Below are positions 1 through 8,458 of a stretch of DNA of 64,000 nucleotides, in pieces. Position 1 is the stretch's first letter. The number at the start of each line of letters is the position of its first letter. The notes under the pieces were generated by a model. That model ran no database searches. It was not told the origin of the DNA and worked only from the letters and a program-made list of their open reading frames with translations. The stretch covers positions 1,178,001 to 1,242,000 of the forward strand of contig NZ_BAABIS010000001.1 of assembly GCF_039542905.1 (NCBI RefSeq). Direction: 5' to 3'. The DNA comes from Kitasatospora terrestris. GTDB taxonomy: Bacteria > Actinomycetota > Actinomycetes > Streptomycetales > Streptomycetaceae. Made by a program: the position numbers and the translations under genes.

Positions 1-562
1 CGGTGACGATGTCCTGGTCGACGTCGGTGAAGGAGGTGCCGTCCGTCTTGTCGGCGAGGTAGAGGTTGCCGTAGACGCGTTCGCGCACCAGGACCGGCAC
101 GCCCAGCAGGGTGGTCATGGGCGGGTGGCCTTCGGGGAAGCCCTGGGCGTGGGGGTGCGTGCCCAGGTCGTCGACGCGTAGCGGGGCCGGATGGCGTACC
201 AGGTCGCCGAGGATGCCCTCGCCGTGCGGCATCCGGTCGCCGAGGGCGGCGAACGCCTGCGCGCCCTCTCCGGCGGTGACCAGCTGCGTGAACGCGCCGT
301 CCTCGTCGAGGACGCCGAGAGCCGCGTAGCGGGCGCCGACCAGTTGGCGGGCGGTGTCGGTGATGATGTGCAGCACCGCGTCCAGGTCCAGCTCGCGGGA
401 GACGGCCAGGACGGCGGCCAGCAGCTCCTGCATCCGGCCGTGCGTGCGCGCGATCTGACGCAGTCCGGCTTGGATACGGTCCAGATCGTCCTCGCCCAGT
501 CCCGGCATCGAGACCCTGGCAACGTCGGTGCGCTGTTCCCCGCCCTGCTCCGGCTGCTCCAC
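1..562 (-). CDS. GAF-domain sensor histidine kinase, DevS/DosS-like (N-terminal part)
   Basis: The first 187 residues are visible; the gene runs off the left edge. A short helical leader is followed by a GAF domain (about residues 35-180) with the hallmarks of the actinobacterial DevS/DosS type: a G-E-G-I-L-G turn, a P-L-R-V-D-D-L segment, a H-P-P-M-T-T-L-L-G-V-P-V core and a G-N-L-Y-L-A-D-K strand. In the family such GAF domains bind haem or a ligand and control a C-terminal HisKA_3/HATPase kinase; that part lies outside, so kinase activity is inferred. The GTG at 562 is chosen because GAAGGGG lies about ten bases upstream; an in-frame ATG at 508 is the alternative. Confidence 0.85.
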   Translation of the reverse strand, partial: MEQPEQGGEQRTDVARVSMPGLGEDDLDRIQAGLRQIARTHGRMQELLAAVLAVSRELDLDAVLHIITDTARQLVGARYAALGVLDEDGAFTQLVTAGEGAQAFAALGDRMPHGEGILGDLVRHPAPLRVDDLGTHPHAQGFPEGHPPMTTLLGVPVLVRERVYGNLYLADKTDGTSFTDVDQDIVT

Positions 563-1465
563 GGCCTCACCCCTTCTGTCCGGCCACACCCGTATCCGGG
601 TCCCAGGCCCGTGCCTACTGCGGCTGCCTTCACCACCCTGCCCCGAACAACCGGCCCGGTTCGTGGCCGTCCGGGCCCAAACGCGGCGGACCACCCGTCC
701 GGACCATCCACCGCACCAACCCGTCGGGCACGGTCGGCGCCTTGCTCCCCGTCCGGCACGACCAGCAGGTCGCACCCGCACCACCGGCCGGCCAGCGCGG
801 GCGCTGCGGGGTGGCGGCGGGTCCCAGGGCCGACTCGGCGCGGTGAACGGCGCCGTCCGTCGTGCAGGGCGCTGCCGTCGGAGCGGGCGAGTGCACCGAC
901 AGCCGCAGCGCACCGACCGGGTGGACCTCACGCGGCACGGCGCCCTCCGACCCCGTCCCGCAGAACGCGGCACAGCCCGGACCCGACCCGCAGGTCGGCC
1001 AGGCGGACACATCCCACACCGACAGCGGGAAGAAAGGCGAGAAGGACGGGAAGCCGCCCCGCAAGGGGCCGAAGCGGTAACAGGACGCCCGCTGACATCC
1101 GGCCCGCAGCCGGCGGAAACCGGACGGGCAACCCGGAGCGCCGACCCATCGGTAGCACCGGTCCCCCGGCTCTCCAGCCCCCTTGACGGTGCCTCAAGGA
1201 CAAACCACCGCTCCCGTGCGGTACCCGCGCCCGGGACGTAGCACTTCACTCTCGCCGGCGCGGGCGTGGACCGACGCACCCGCAGGGACCGTCCCGACCA
1301 CCCGAGCCCGGCGCCACCAAGTCGCCCGCCTGCACTGAACAATCCGCTTCCGTCCCAGTGACACCTCGGACGCCTTCGGCGCTGATATCTGCAGCGCGTC
1401 GACGAGGACGGCGATCGGCACCCCATCGGCGCGTCCCACAACGACGGACCCGAGGACGGTGCAGA
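563..1465. other. No recognisable gene
   Basis: About 900 bases upstream of the GAF gene without a convincing gene. Several open frames exist on both strands but they are rich in Arg/Pro/Ala and overlap each other, as expected by chance at this GC content. A plus-strand frame at 862-1080 ends in a Lys-rich tail (DSGKKGEKDGKPPRKGPKR) and might be a small basic protein, but nothing supports it beyond composition. Confidence 0.4.
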
Positions 1466-1771
1466 GTGTCGGACACACCCGGCAACGGCGAACCCATACG
1501 ACCCTCCTGGCCCACACTGAGCGGCTTACCCCTCGGACCGGGCTGGGAACCGGACTTGTGGCCGGAGCCCGCGACCGACCGGCTCGAACTTCTCGCAGGC
1601 CCCCTCGACGGCCTGCACCTCGACGTGAGCCCCTTCACCCCGGCGGAACTGGCACGAGGCATCGCACTGGAAGCCGGCGACGGCTGCGCCTACCCGGGCG
1701 GATTCTCCGTCTACCGACGCCACCCGGAAGATCCCGAACGAATGCGCTGGGAACGCGACACTCCCCCCTGA
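1466..1771 (+). CDS. Small hypothetical protein
   Basis: A 101-residue protein with actinomycete-like codon use (third positions almost all G or C). It is acidic, has no signal peptide or membrane segment, and contains a central stretch reading LELLAGPLDGLHLDVSPF followed by a Tyr-rich end (SVYRRHPEDPERMRW). The layout resembles short uncharacterised Streptomyces proteins. The GTG at 1466 is preferred over an upstream in-frame start at 1358 because the residues before it are low-complexity. I cannot assign a function; it stands alone between the GAF gene and the SRPBCC gene. Confidence 0.55.
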   Translation: MSDTPGNGEPIRPSWPTLSGLPLGPGWEPDLWPEPATDRLELLAGPLDGLHLDVSPFTPAELARGIALEAGDGCAYPGGFSVYRRHPEDPERMRWERDTPP

Positions 1772-1988
1772 CCCGCCATCGCGTCCAGACCGTCGCAGCG
1801 CGGAAGCAGGCGGATCGAAGTCCGCCACCCGGCACAGCCCGGCCCGGCCGGGCCGGCGTTCCGGGCGCGCCGCGTGGCGTCACTGACCGTTCACGGCGGT
1901 GCAGCGAGTCGGCCGGGCCCGCCGCCGACGGCCGGTGTGCGCTCCTATCGCCACGACCGGGCGCAGGAGGCGGATGAGGGGACGCCTC

Positions 1989-2025
1989 GGGGCGGGCCCC
2001 GACACAGGGGTCGAGGGCCCGCCCC
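1989..2025 (-). terminator. Rho-independent-like hairpin after SRPBCC gene 1
   Basis: A perfect 11-bp GC stem (1989-1999 with 2015-2025) and a 15-base loop, 25 bases beyond the stop of the SRPBCC gene at 2050. A shorter version of the same hairpin follows the paralogous gene near 19.2 kb, so it was duplicated with the gene. Confidence 0.75.
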
Positions 2026-2049
2026 GGCGGATCCGCGGGTGCCGCGGGG

Positions 2050-2499
2050 TCAGAGGCGGTCGCGGTAGCCGCCGGTCTCGGTGCCGCGTTCCTCGATGAA
2101 GTGCTTGAACCGCTTGAGGTCGCCCTTCACCTGCCGGTCGAGCACGTTCGTCATGTCCGCGGCCTTCTCCGCCATCCCCTCCGGCTGGAAGTCCATGATC
2201 ATGACGATCCGGGTGCGGCCGGTGTCCAGCGGCTGGAAGGACACCATGCCGGTCTGCTGCACCTCTCCGCCGGTGGTGCGCCAGCTGACGTGGTCGTCCG
2301 GGACCTGGTCGACGATCTCGGTGTCGAACTCCCGGGAGACCCCGGCGATCCTCGTCCTCCAGTGGTTGTGCCGGTCGTCGATCTGCGTGATCTCCTCCAC
2401 CCCCTCCATGAACAACGGGAACTCCTCGAACTGCGTCCACTGGTTGTAGGCGGTGCTGACCGGCACGTCGACGTCGATCGTCTCCTGCACCCTGCTCAT
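2050..2499 (-). CDS. SRPBCC-family (polyketide cyclase/START-like) protein, copy 1
   Basis: A 149-residue soluble protein of the SRPBCC/polyketide cyclase-2 type: it opens with the typical I-D-V-D-V-P-V-S-T-A-Y-N-Q-W-T strand-helix start, then a W-R-T beta strand, and ends with a long helix (KGDLKRFKHFIEERG). Such proteins have a hydrophobic cavity for small ligands; in Streptomyces this subgroup is uncharacterised and often found near stress genes. It is nearly identical to the gene at 19229-19678, including sequence before and after the gene. ATG 2499 has AGGAG ten bases upstream; an in-frame ATG at 2532 is a possible alternative (MNSEAMRSGFG extension), and both copies keep it. Confidence 0.85.
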   Translation of the reverse strand: MSRVQETIDVDVPVSTAYNQWTQFEEFPLFMEGVEEITQIDDRHNHWRTRIAGVSREFDTEIVDQVPDDHVSWRTTGGEVQQTGMVSFQPLDTGRTRIVMIMDFQPEGMAEKAADMTNVLDRQVKGDLKRFKHFIEERGTETGGYRDRL

Positions 2500-2607
2500 G
2501 CCGAACCCACTCCTCATCGCTTCGGAATTCATCGGACCCCGCGTCTCCTGCCCCATCGACAGGACCTGACACAGGTCCGTTCCCCATCCCGCGGGCCGCT
2601 TGAAGCG

Positions 2608-2633
2608 GCTGCACCACGCGGGTGAACACGCTT
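2608..2633 (-). promoter_or_regulatory. 26-bp block conserved upstream of both SRPBCC genes
   Basis: These 26 bases are identical to 19881-19906, upstream of the second SRPBCC gene, although the spacer to the start codon differs (about 110 versus 200 bases). On the coding strand it contains GTGTTCACC...GTGGTGCAG. Identity across an otherwise diverged spacer suggests a promoter or operator element; its exact role is inference. Confidence 0.45.
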
Positions 2634-2904
2634 GCCACAAGGCTGCCGCGGCAGCCTCCGGACCAGGCGGCCCGCCCGGTGGGCCGCCTGCCAGGCACGA
2701 GGGCGTCGCAAGGCTGTACGGACCGTGCGGTCGAAAAGATTCGGGTCCCGGATCCGGCAATTGGGACATCCCGGTTCGCGCCCCCCGGAGGGAGGGTTTT
2801 CGACCGTGAAGTTCACCCGGTAGGAGGAGAGTTGACTGCCCGTTTGCGGGCAGACGAGCTCGGCACACACTGCCCGCTCTGCGACCGTCCGGGAGAACAC
2901 CTCG

Positions 2905-3300
2905 ATGCAGGAAGCCATCACCCAGTTGCCGCTCCGGCTGACCGCCGGACCCGGCCGGTACTGGTACGTGCCCACCACCTGCCGGTATCGCACCGACGAC
3001 CCCTACGCGGTGACGATGGTCTTCGAGGACGCCGCCGGCGAAACCAGGTGGCTGCTCTCCCGCGATCTGCTGCTGGCCGGCCTGGAGCGACCGGTCGGCG
3101 ACGGCGACGTCCACATCGCCCCCGCCCGCATCGGCGAAACCATGATCACCCTCAGCGGCCAGGAGGGCATCGCCCTGCTGCACACCGCGACCGAACCCCT
3201 CGCCCGGTTCCTCACCGACACCCTGCTCCTGGTCCCGCTCGGCGACGAAGAACACCACGTCGACTGGGATGCCGCCATCGCCGGATTCCTGACCACCTGA
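2905..3300 (+). CDS. SsgA-like protein (SALP), sporulation/cell division regulator
   Basis: A 131-residue protein with the length and layout of the SsgA/SsgB family, found only in sporulating actinomycetes. The order of family features is intact: an N-terminal L-x-L strand, a Y-R-T-D-D-P-Y-A-V-T-M-V-F core, W-L-L-S-R-D-L-L, the G-D-G-D-V-H-I segment, and a C-terminal F-L-x-D-T region. SALPs steer FtsZ placement, peptidoglycan synthesis and autolysis during septation and spore maturation. The ATG at 2905 sits shortly after GGAGAACACC. It stands alone; it is not SsgB itself on sequence alone, so no symbol is given. Confidence 0.88.
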   Translation: MQEAITQLPLRLTAGPGRYWYVPTTCRYRTDDPYAVTMVFEDAAGETRWLLSRDLLLAGLERPVGDGDVHIAPARIGETMITLSGQEGIALLHTATEPLARFLTDTLLLVPLGDEEHHVDWDAAIAGFLTT

Positions 3301-3657
3301 ACCACCCCGAGCCGCTGGCCGACGACCCCTACCAGCCGGGCGCAGCCGGGCAGGGCGCTGCTCCTCGGTGGTGATGTCGGCGAAACCGACGCCCGCATTC
3401 ATCCGGTTCCGCGGGGCGTGCGAGGTGCCGGAAGCGCGACGGGCGCCGAAGGAATGCCCGCCCGGACCGGGGGCCGCGGCCGCTGGTGGTCGGGAGTTGC
3501 GGAGCACGGCCCCGGGCGGGCCCGCGCCGATGCGCGGGCCCGCCCACCCGTGTCCACCCCGACCCGGACGCGGGCACACGGAACGGACAGACACTCGGCC
3601 CGCCCGTCTCGCCGACGCCTCGAATCCGCCCAGCGTCTCGGCCGACGCCGGTGGATG

Positions 3658-3775
3658 GTCGAGCGCACCGGGGCCGCTTCGGTGCCTTCCGGCGAGCGCA
3701 CCGCCGGTACGGACGCAAGGCCGACCACTTCGCCGCCTTCGCAAGCCTCTCCGCACCCTCATCTGCACCGGCGGG
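3658..3775 (+). pseudogene. Remnant of an IS5-like transposase (C-terminal end)
   Basis: Short matches to the conserved C-terminus of IS5-family DDE transposases are spread over shifted frames: VERT at 3658, then GRFGAFRRAHRRYGRKADHF-A-A-F, then R-T-L-I-C after another frameshift. The order and spacing (catalytic E within the V-E-R motif, R-R-x-R-x-R, D-x-F-x-A-F, L-I) fit the family. The rest of the element and its inverted repeats are not visible. Confidence 0.55.
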
Positions 3776-4150
3776 TCTCGTGCTGTTACTGCCCGGAGCC
3801 TGCGCCGCCAGGCGCCCGGCCGGAGCGTCGGATCGTCCGTGCGGCCGGTGCGGTTCGCCGGACCGGTGAGGGCGCCTGGCTGCGGCGAGGTGGGCGAGCA
3901 TGCGCCGGTACGAGCGGTTCCAGTCCGGGCCCGGGCGCCACAGCGGATCCAGCGCGCCCAGCTCGACGTCCAGGCCCTGAGGACCTCCTGGACCTTGCGC
4001 CAAGTGCGCAGCCAGCAGCCGGGGTTGTGGTCGCCGACTTTCTCGGTCGCGGGGACGGCTGCGGCGGCGGAAGTGGGCCTTCGCAGGGGCGACGCCGCGT
4101 TCGCGGGCGCTCGCGTGCTTGGACCGGATCATGCCGAGCGGCTACAGCTC
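3770..4150 (-). pseudogene. Remnant of a helicase-associated-domain protein
   Basis: Pieces of the helicase-associated (HA) repeats found at the C-terminus of large actinomycete DEAD/DEAH helicases can be read in three frames of the minus strand: A-R-E-R-G-V-A-P-A-K-A-H-F, then A-V-P-A-T-E-K-V-G-D-H-N-P-G-C-W-L-R-T-W, then A-L-D-P-L-W-R-P-G-P-D-W-N-R-S-Y-R-R-M-L-A-H. Each piece fits one stretch of a repeat (helix, glycine turn, conserved W-L). Several frameshifts separate them and no helicase core is present, so this is a dead fragment. Confidence 0.5.
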
Positions 4151-4283
4151 GGCTCCCGAGGTGACCGGCCGGAAGCGGGACCGGGTGTGCCAGGAGTTCA
4201 GCGCTTGAGTCGGCTTAGGACGAGCAAAGGAGGGCAGGCGGGGTCGGGAGGTCGATCTGACCCAGGTGGAGCGAGGAGGAGCC

Positions 4284-5036
4284 TTGAGCGAGTACGGGAG
4301 CCCCACGGGTTCGAACCAGGAGAATGACCGAGGGACGGCGGGGTCCGTCGTCCACAGCGTGCAGGAGAAGGCTGCTGAAGGCGCGCAGACGGTGGCCGAC
4401 CAGGCTGGTGACGTGGCGGACACGGTGAAGGAGCAGGCGGCGCAGGTGGCCGGTGAGGTCGGCGCGCAGGCCCGGGACCTGTTGGCCGAGGCCCGGGAGC
4501 AGGTTCAGCGGCAGGCGCACGAGCAGACGGGCCGGCTGGCGGAGAACGTGCGGCGGCTGGCCCACGAGCTGCGGGACATGGCCGACCACGGGAAGCCGGA
4601 CTCCACGGCGACGGCGGCCGTGGCGCAGCTCGCGGACGGCGGCCGGCGGATGGCCGACCACTTGGAGCGGCGCGGTCCGGACGGCCTGTTGGAGGACGTG
4701 CAGGGTTTCGCTCGCCGCCGGCCCGGTCTCTTCCTCGCGGGCGCCGCGCTCGCCGGATTCGCGGTGGGCCGCACGGCCAAGGGTGCCGCGTCGGCGGAGA
4801 ACGCGGACAGGACCGAGCAGCGGCCCCCGGGCGGGGAACGCGCGTACCCGCCGCCCGTCCCTGCGGCAGCTCCCGCACCGGTACCGCCTCCGGTGGCGTC
4901 CGGGCCGTCCGGCCCGGGTCATGGGGCGGCCTTGGACGACGGGGTCTACGCGGCCTCGCGGCCTCCGCACGCGCCCGCTGCCTCGGCGCAGGACGCGCTG
5001 TACGGCCGCCGGCAGCCTCCCGCGCAGGGGGTCTGA
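4284..5036 (+). CDS. Hypothetical coiled-coil/membrane-associated protein of an envelope operon
   Basis: A 250-residue protein: a long Ala/Gln/Glu-rich amphipathic helix (about residues 20-140, with repeated A-Q-T-V-A-D-Q-A-G-D and A-R-E-Q-V-Q-R-Q-A type units), one hydrophobic segment (LFLAGAALAGFAVGR, about 150-165), then a Pro/Ala-rich tail. It resembles Streptomyces proteins encoded just before phage-holin-like and DUF3618 proteins, and those two genes follow 3 bases downstream and beyond, so an operon is clear. TTG 4284 follows GAGGAGGA at good spacing; a GTG at 4266 is the alternative. Its biochemical role is unknown; membrane or envelope support is inferred. Confidence 0.75.
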   Translation: MSEYGSPTGSNQENDRGTAGSVVHSVQEKAAEGAQTVADQAGDVADTVKEQAAQVAGEVGAQARDLLAEAREQVQRQAHEQTGRLAENVRRLAHELRDMADHGKPDSTATAAVAQLADGGRRMADHLERRGPDGLLEDVQGFARRRPGLFLAGAALAGFAVGRTAKGAASAENADRTEQRPPGGERAYPPPVPAAAPAPVPPPVASGPSGPGHGAALDDGVYAASRPPHAPAASAQDALYGRRQPPAQGV

Positions 5037-5039
5037 ACG

Positions 5040-5522
5040 ATGGCCCTCTCCTACTCGGAACAGGCCGCTTCGGGCGCGCCGGTCACACCGGACCCCGCGC
5101 CCCCGGCCGCCGACCGTTCGACGCCGCCCCCGGGGCGGCAGAGCGAGGGTGATTCGCTCGGCGACCTGATCGGCGAGATCACCAGTGACCTCAGCCAGCT
5201 GGTGCGGGACGAGATCGACCTGGCGAAGGCGGAGATCAAGCAGGAGGCGAACAAAGCCGCGAAGGCGTCCGGCATGCTCGCCGGTGCCGGCTACGCCGGA
5301 CACCTCGTACTCGTCCTGGCCAGCCTGACCCTGGTCTTCGCGCTCGGCAACGCGATGAACCTCGCCTGGGCAGCCTTGATCGTCACAGCGCTGTGGGCCG
5401 TGGCGGGAGCCGTGCTCTACCGCGCAGGCCGCAGTCGGCTCAAGGACGTCCGCCTCAAGCCCGAACAGACCATCGAGACCTTGAAGGAGGACGCCGCATG
5501 GGTGCGACACCCGACGAGCTGA
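5040..5522 (+). CDS. Phage-holin-superfamily (DUF1469-type) membrane protein
   Basis: A 160-residue protein with a disordered Pro-rich N-terminus, the family helix S-L-G-D-L-I-G-E-I-T-S-D-L-S-Q-L-V-R-D-E-I-D-L-A-K-A-E (about residues 40-70), and two adjacent membrane helices (about 80-105 and 110-130). This is the putative actinobacterial holin-like family (Phage_holin_3_6), chromosomally encoded and not lytic as far as known. It starts 3 bases after the preceding gene, and its last 25 bases overlap the start of the DUF3618 gene, a sign of translational coupling. Confidence 0.85.
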   Translation: MALSYSEQAASGAPVTPDPAPPAADRSTPPPGRQSEGDSLGDLIGEITSDLSQLVRDEIDLAKAEIKQEANKAAKASGMLAGAGYAGHLVLVLASLTLVFALGNAMNLAWAALIVTALWAVAGAVLYRAGRSRLKDVRLKPEQTIETLKEDAAWVRHPTS

Positions 5523-6154
5523 GGGGCGAGGTCGAAGCCCGACGCGCCCACCTGGCACACAACGTCGACCGCCTCGCTGACCGGATCACCCCCAGCCGAG
5601 TGGCCCACCGCCAGGCCGACGCCGCACGCCAGAAGATGACCGGAATCAAGGAGCGAGTCATGGGCACCGCACACGACACGAACGCCTCCGCCCAGCACGC
5701 GGCCGCCGCCGTCGGCGACACGGCCGGGCACCTCACCGACACCGCGAAGGACACGGCCGGCCAGATCGGCGGCGCCATCCAGCAGACCCCCGCGAAGCTG
5801 CGCCGGCAGACGCAGGGAAGCCCGCTGGGTGCCGGCATCATGGCGTTCGGCGCGGGCCTGCTCGCTGCCGCCCTGATCCCCACCAGCAGGCCCGAGCAGC
5901 GGGCCGGGGCGATGCTCCGGGAGCACCAGGAGGTGCTGGAGCCGGTGAAGGAAGCCGCCGTGGACGCCGTCCGGGAGGTCCGGAATGAGCTGCGGGAGCC
6001 CGCTGCGGACGCCCTGGAGGCGGTGAAGTCCACCGCCCAGGAGGCCGCCGACACGACCAAGGGCGCCGCGCAGGACGCCGGTCGGCGTACCGCGGAAGAG
6101 CTAAAGGAGACCGGCCAGGAAACCGCGGCGGAGATCCGCCAGGCCCACCCCTGA
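5498..6154 (+). CDS. DUF3618-domain protein
   Basis: A 218-residue protein opening with the DUF3618 signature (T-P-D-E-L-R-G-E-V-E-A-R-R-A-H-L-A-H-N-V-D-R-L, residues 4-26), a middle Ala/Thr/Asp helical region, one hydrophobic segment (about 110-130, G-I-M-A-F-G-A-G-L-L-A-A-A-L), and a C-terminal helix with LEA-like repeats (A-V-K-S-T-A-Q-E-A-A-D). The family is always found with holin-like and Ala-rich partners, as here. The ATG at 5498 follows AAGGAGG by seven bases, inside the previous gene. Function unknown; membrane association is inferred from the hydrophobic helix. Confidence 0.85.
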   Translation: MGATPDELRGEVEARRAHLAHNVDRLADRITPSRVAHRQADAARQKMTGIKERVMGTAHDTNASAQHAAAAVGDTAGHLTDTAKDTAGQIGGAIQQTPAKLRRQTQGSPLGAGIMAFGAGLLAAALIPTSRPEQRAGAMLREHQEVLEPVKEAAVDAVREVRNELREPAADALEAVKSTAQEAADTTKGAAQDAGRRTAEELKETGQETAAEIRQAHP

Positions 6155-6189
6155 CATCGGACGGCCCCCCGGGGGGCGGGGGTCGACGT

Positions 6190-6211
6190 CCCGGCCCCCC
6201 GGGGGGCCGGG
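6190..6211. terminator. Palindromic GC hairpin after the envelope operon
   Basis: A perfect 22-bp palindrome (centre between 6200 and 6201) 35 bases after the DUF3618 stop, with a second GC-rich inverted repeat just before it (6166-6179). It lies where the operon should end. Confidence 0.6.
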
Positions 6212-6429
6212 GACGGGTGTGAACCGTCAAGGGGTCGGGCCCCGCCCTGGACAGACCGCCGGGTTGCGCCTGGGCTGGGGGCGAGCGCGGTCGCACGGAG
6301 CGGGACGCGCTCGATGGCACCCGGCGCGACCGGGGCCAGGGTCGGCCGGCATTTCCGCGTTGTAGGCGGACCATCACCACGCCGAGCAAACGCGAGTACA
6401 GAGGGAAGGGTCCCTCCGGCGCCGGCTCT

Positions 6430-6714
6430 GTCCAGCTCCTTCGCCTCCGGCGAACCGCGCTTGAGCAGCCAGACGGTGCCGAAGATGTGGAGGAGGAACT
6501 GCGGGCACTCCGACTGCCGGTTCCCGGTCACGTCGACGGCGAACTGGGAGCTCGTCAGATACCCATCGAGGCCGAGGGGCTGCAGGCCGGCGGCGACCCG
6601 CCGGTTGTTGAGGGTCGGCCGGGCCGCGGCCCGGCCGACGAGCGCCAGCAGGAACGCCGTGCCGAAGACGAGGGTGAGTGAGTCGTCCCGCAGGAAGCGG
6701 CCGGCGACGCTCAT
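6430..6714 (-). pseudogene. Truncated DUF6766-family membrane protein
   Basis: The first ~95 residues match the N-terminal half of DUF6766 proteins: R-F-L-R-D-D-S-L-T-L-V-F-G, a membrane helix, a central Y-L-T-S-S-Q-F-A-V-D-V strand, Q-S-E-x-x-Q-F-L-L-H-I-F-G-T-V-W-L and R-G-S-P-E-A-K-E-L. In the family this block occurs twice; here the second half is missing and the frame runs on, antisense, into the DUF3618 gene as unrelated low-complexity sequence. Conserved aromatic positions are also changed (NRQSECPQ where N-W-Q-S-E-Y is usual). I read it as a decaying copy. Its ATG overlaps the stop of the 27-residue protein upstream (ATGA). Confidence 0.65.
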
Positions 6715-6794
6715 CGCTGCATCAGGCCGATCGTGGCGAAGTATGCGAGGCCGCCGACGACCACGACAATGCACAGGCCGAACAGGGCTCGCAC
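6711..6794 (-). CDS. 27-residue single-span membrane microprotein
   Basis: GTG 6794 to TGA 6711 encodes a 27-residue protein made almost entirely of one membrane helix (V-R-A-L-F-G-L-C-I-V-V-V-V-G-G-L-A-Y-F-A, then a short T-I-G-L-M-Q-R end). GAAGGGGGA lies about six bases upstream of the start, and the stop overlaps the ATG of the DUF6766 gene, so the two would be co-translated. It is too short for most gene finders. A partner role for the DUF6766 protein is inferred from coupling. Confidence 0.5.
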   Translation of the reverse strand: MRALFGLCIVVVVGGLAYFATIGLMQR

Positions 6795-7082
6795 GGTCAG
6801 TCCCCCTTCACGTCGCATTGGGGGGCGTCTTCCGGATCACCCTGCGGGGGAGGTGAGTGTGCTGGGTGGCTTCAACGATAGGCGGCCTGGTGCCCACCCG
6901 ATGGCTGAGCGCAGGGACGGCAGCCGCGCGGTCACCGCGGCGCTTCTTCACGAACAGCGGCCGGCCTTTCGGTATCTCGCGCACGGCGACCACTGGTTTG
7001 ACGAGAGCGGCGCCGAGGGTCACGACGAGCGCAACGGCCTTCTGCCTACCTGATCGGCCCAGCACGGGCTTTTGCAGACAGC
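6795..7082. other. Intergenic, no firm gene
   Basis: A minus-strand frame (about 6808-7050) contains a hydrophobic stretch, K-A-V-A-L-V-V-T-L-G-A-A-L-V, followed by a basic tail, and may be what is left of a small membrane protein. No start site or family supports it. Confidence 0.3.
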
Positions 7083-7119
7083 GCTGTGGGCCCGCCACCG
7101 CGTGTGGCGGGCCCACAGC
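7083..7119. terminator. Strong hairpin, 16-bp perfect stem
   Basis: Arms 7083-7098 and 7104-7119 pair perfectly around a 5-base loop. It lies 70 bases after the stop of the ZIP-type transporter gene, which reads towards it. Confidence 0.75.
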
Positions 7120-7188
7120 CGCGGCATCCGGAGCGGGGTGAGACCGCCGGTTCTTCCATCGTCGAGGCCGGAACTGCCGCGGCACGGG

Positions 7189-7944
7189 TCAGGCGTGGGA
7201 GAGGGCGAAGGACAGCAGGAATCCGCTGACCACGATCAGGCCGATCGCGAGGTGGGCGTCCTCGAACGCTTCGGGGATCATCGTGTCGGCGATCATCGCG
7301 AGGATCGCACCGGCCGCCACCGCCGTCACCCCCGCCACGACAGCTGCCGGAGCACCACCGAGCAGCTGGTAGCCGGCCACCGCCGCCAGCCCGCTGATCG
7401 CCGTGATCGCGCCCCACACCGTGAACACGTACCGCCTGCTGCGCCCGGCGGCGTGCATGCCGGCCGCGCTGGAGAGCCCTTCGGGGATGTTGCTGAGGAA
7501 GACGGCCGCCACCGTCACCGTGCTGACCGCCCCGCCTTCGAGCAGGCTGACGCCGATCACCGCGGATTCCGGCACGCCGTCCAGCAGCGCGCCGAGCGCG
7601 AGCGCGGTGCCCGATCCCTGCTGCTCGCTCTCCGAGGGCTGCGAGCGGCCGTGCCCGGACCGCTTGCGGTGCCTCGCCCCACGCCGAGCGAGCACGACGT
7701 TGCCCGCGGTGTACGCGAGCGCGCCGCACAGTGCCCCCACCGCAGCAGGGGCCAACCCGGCCTCGTCGTAGGCCTCGCCCAGCAACTCGAACGACACCGC
7801 CGACAGCAGCACGCCCGCTCCGAAGGCCATCACCGACGCGATCACCCACTGCGGCACCCGAACCCCGTACCCCACCGCCGCGCCGACCAGCAGCGCACCG
7901 CCCGCCACCAGTCCCCACAGCCCTGCTTCCACCACACCTGTCAT
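7189..7944 (-). CDS. ZIP-family metal transporter-like membrane protein
   Basis: A 251-residue protein with eight predicted membrane helices and the ZIP layout: an N-terminal G-L-V-A-G-G-A-L-L-V-G-A helix, a hydrophilic Ser/Arg/His-rich loop in the middle (about 85-110), then the metal-path helices with G-A-L-L-D-G-V-P-E-S and F-L-S-N-I-P-E-G-L. In the classical family the first motif carries a His (H-x-x-P/D-G-x-x-E); here Asp/Glu and Pro are kept but the usual His is replaced (L-L-D-G-V-P-E-S), so the substrate may not be zinc. It is a single-gene unit ended by the hairpin at 7083. Confidence 0.85.
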   Translation of the reverse strand: MTGVVEAGLWGLVAGGALLVGAAVGYGVRVPQWVIASVMAFGAGVLLSAVSFELLGEAYDEAGLAPAAVGALCGALAYTAGNVVLARRGARHRKRSGHGRSQPSESEQQGSGTALALGALLDGVPESAVIGVSLLEGGAVSTVTVAAVFLSNIPEGLSSAAGMHAAGRSRRYVFTVWGAITAISGLAAVAGYQLLGGAPAAVVAGVTAVAAGAILAMIADTMIPEAFEDAHLAIGLIVVSGFLLSFALSHA

Positions 7945-7993
7945 GAACGACGACTACCCCCGGCGATCACCGGCACGCAGAGCAGAGGGCGCA

Positions 7994-8350
7994 TCAGAGG
8001 CCGGTGAGCCGGGTCAGGAGGTTCTGGAGGAGGCGCACGGCGTCCTCGGCTTCGGCGTACTGCTCCGGACGGGGCTCGACGGTGCCGAAGGCGTAGCCGT
8101 TGTCAGCGGGGAGTGCACGCGGGTGCAGGACGGGCGACAGAGCGGTGCTTGCGGCTGCGAGCAGCCACGCGGGGCGGCCGTGGACGCGCGCCAGCGCGAG
8201 GGCGAGGACCGCGAGGGCTTCGCGCGGGCCCTCCAGGCGAGCGATCGGCTCCAGGGCGTACCGGGCTTCGGCCGGGCCGACGGCTGCGGCGAGATCGACT
8301 GCGGCTTGGCGGGCCGGCTCCCGGTCGGCGGGGATCAACTCCCTTTCCCG
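7994..8350 (-). pseudogene. N-terminally truncated paralogue of the 22145-22567 gene
   Basis: The last ~115 residues match the hypothetical protein at 22145-22567: both have A-L-A-V-L-A-x-x-L-A-R-V-H-G, L-A-A-A-S-T-A-L-x-P-V-L-H, R-A-L-P-A-D and P-E-Q-Y-A-x-A-E-D-A-V-R-L-L-Q. The first ~30 residues of the paralogue have no counterpart; upstream the frame runs antisense to a STAS remnant and has no plausible start. I read this as a gene that lost its 5' end. Confidence 0.65.
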
Positions 8351-8458
8351 TCTCTGATCTGCTGTTCGGGCTCGGCGACAAGCACTCGATCGCCCTTCGC
8401 ATCTCCACCGGGCCACCGGTTCTGGCCGCCGATCGCCACCGCCGCAGAACACGGTCCC

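Noticed and set aside
5455..6429. Continuation of the DUF6766 frame to 439 residues
   Set aside because: It is antisense to the DUF3618 gene and low-complexity; only the first ~95 residues match the family.
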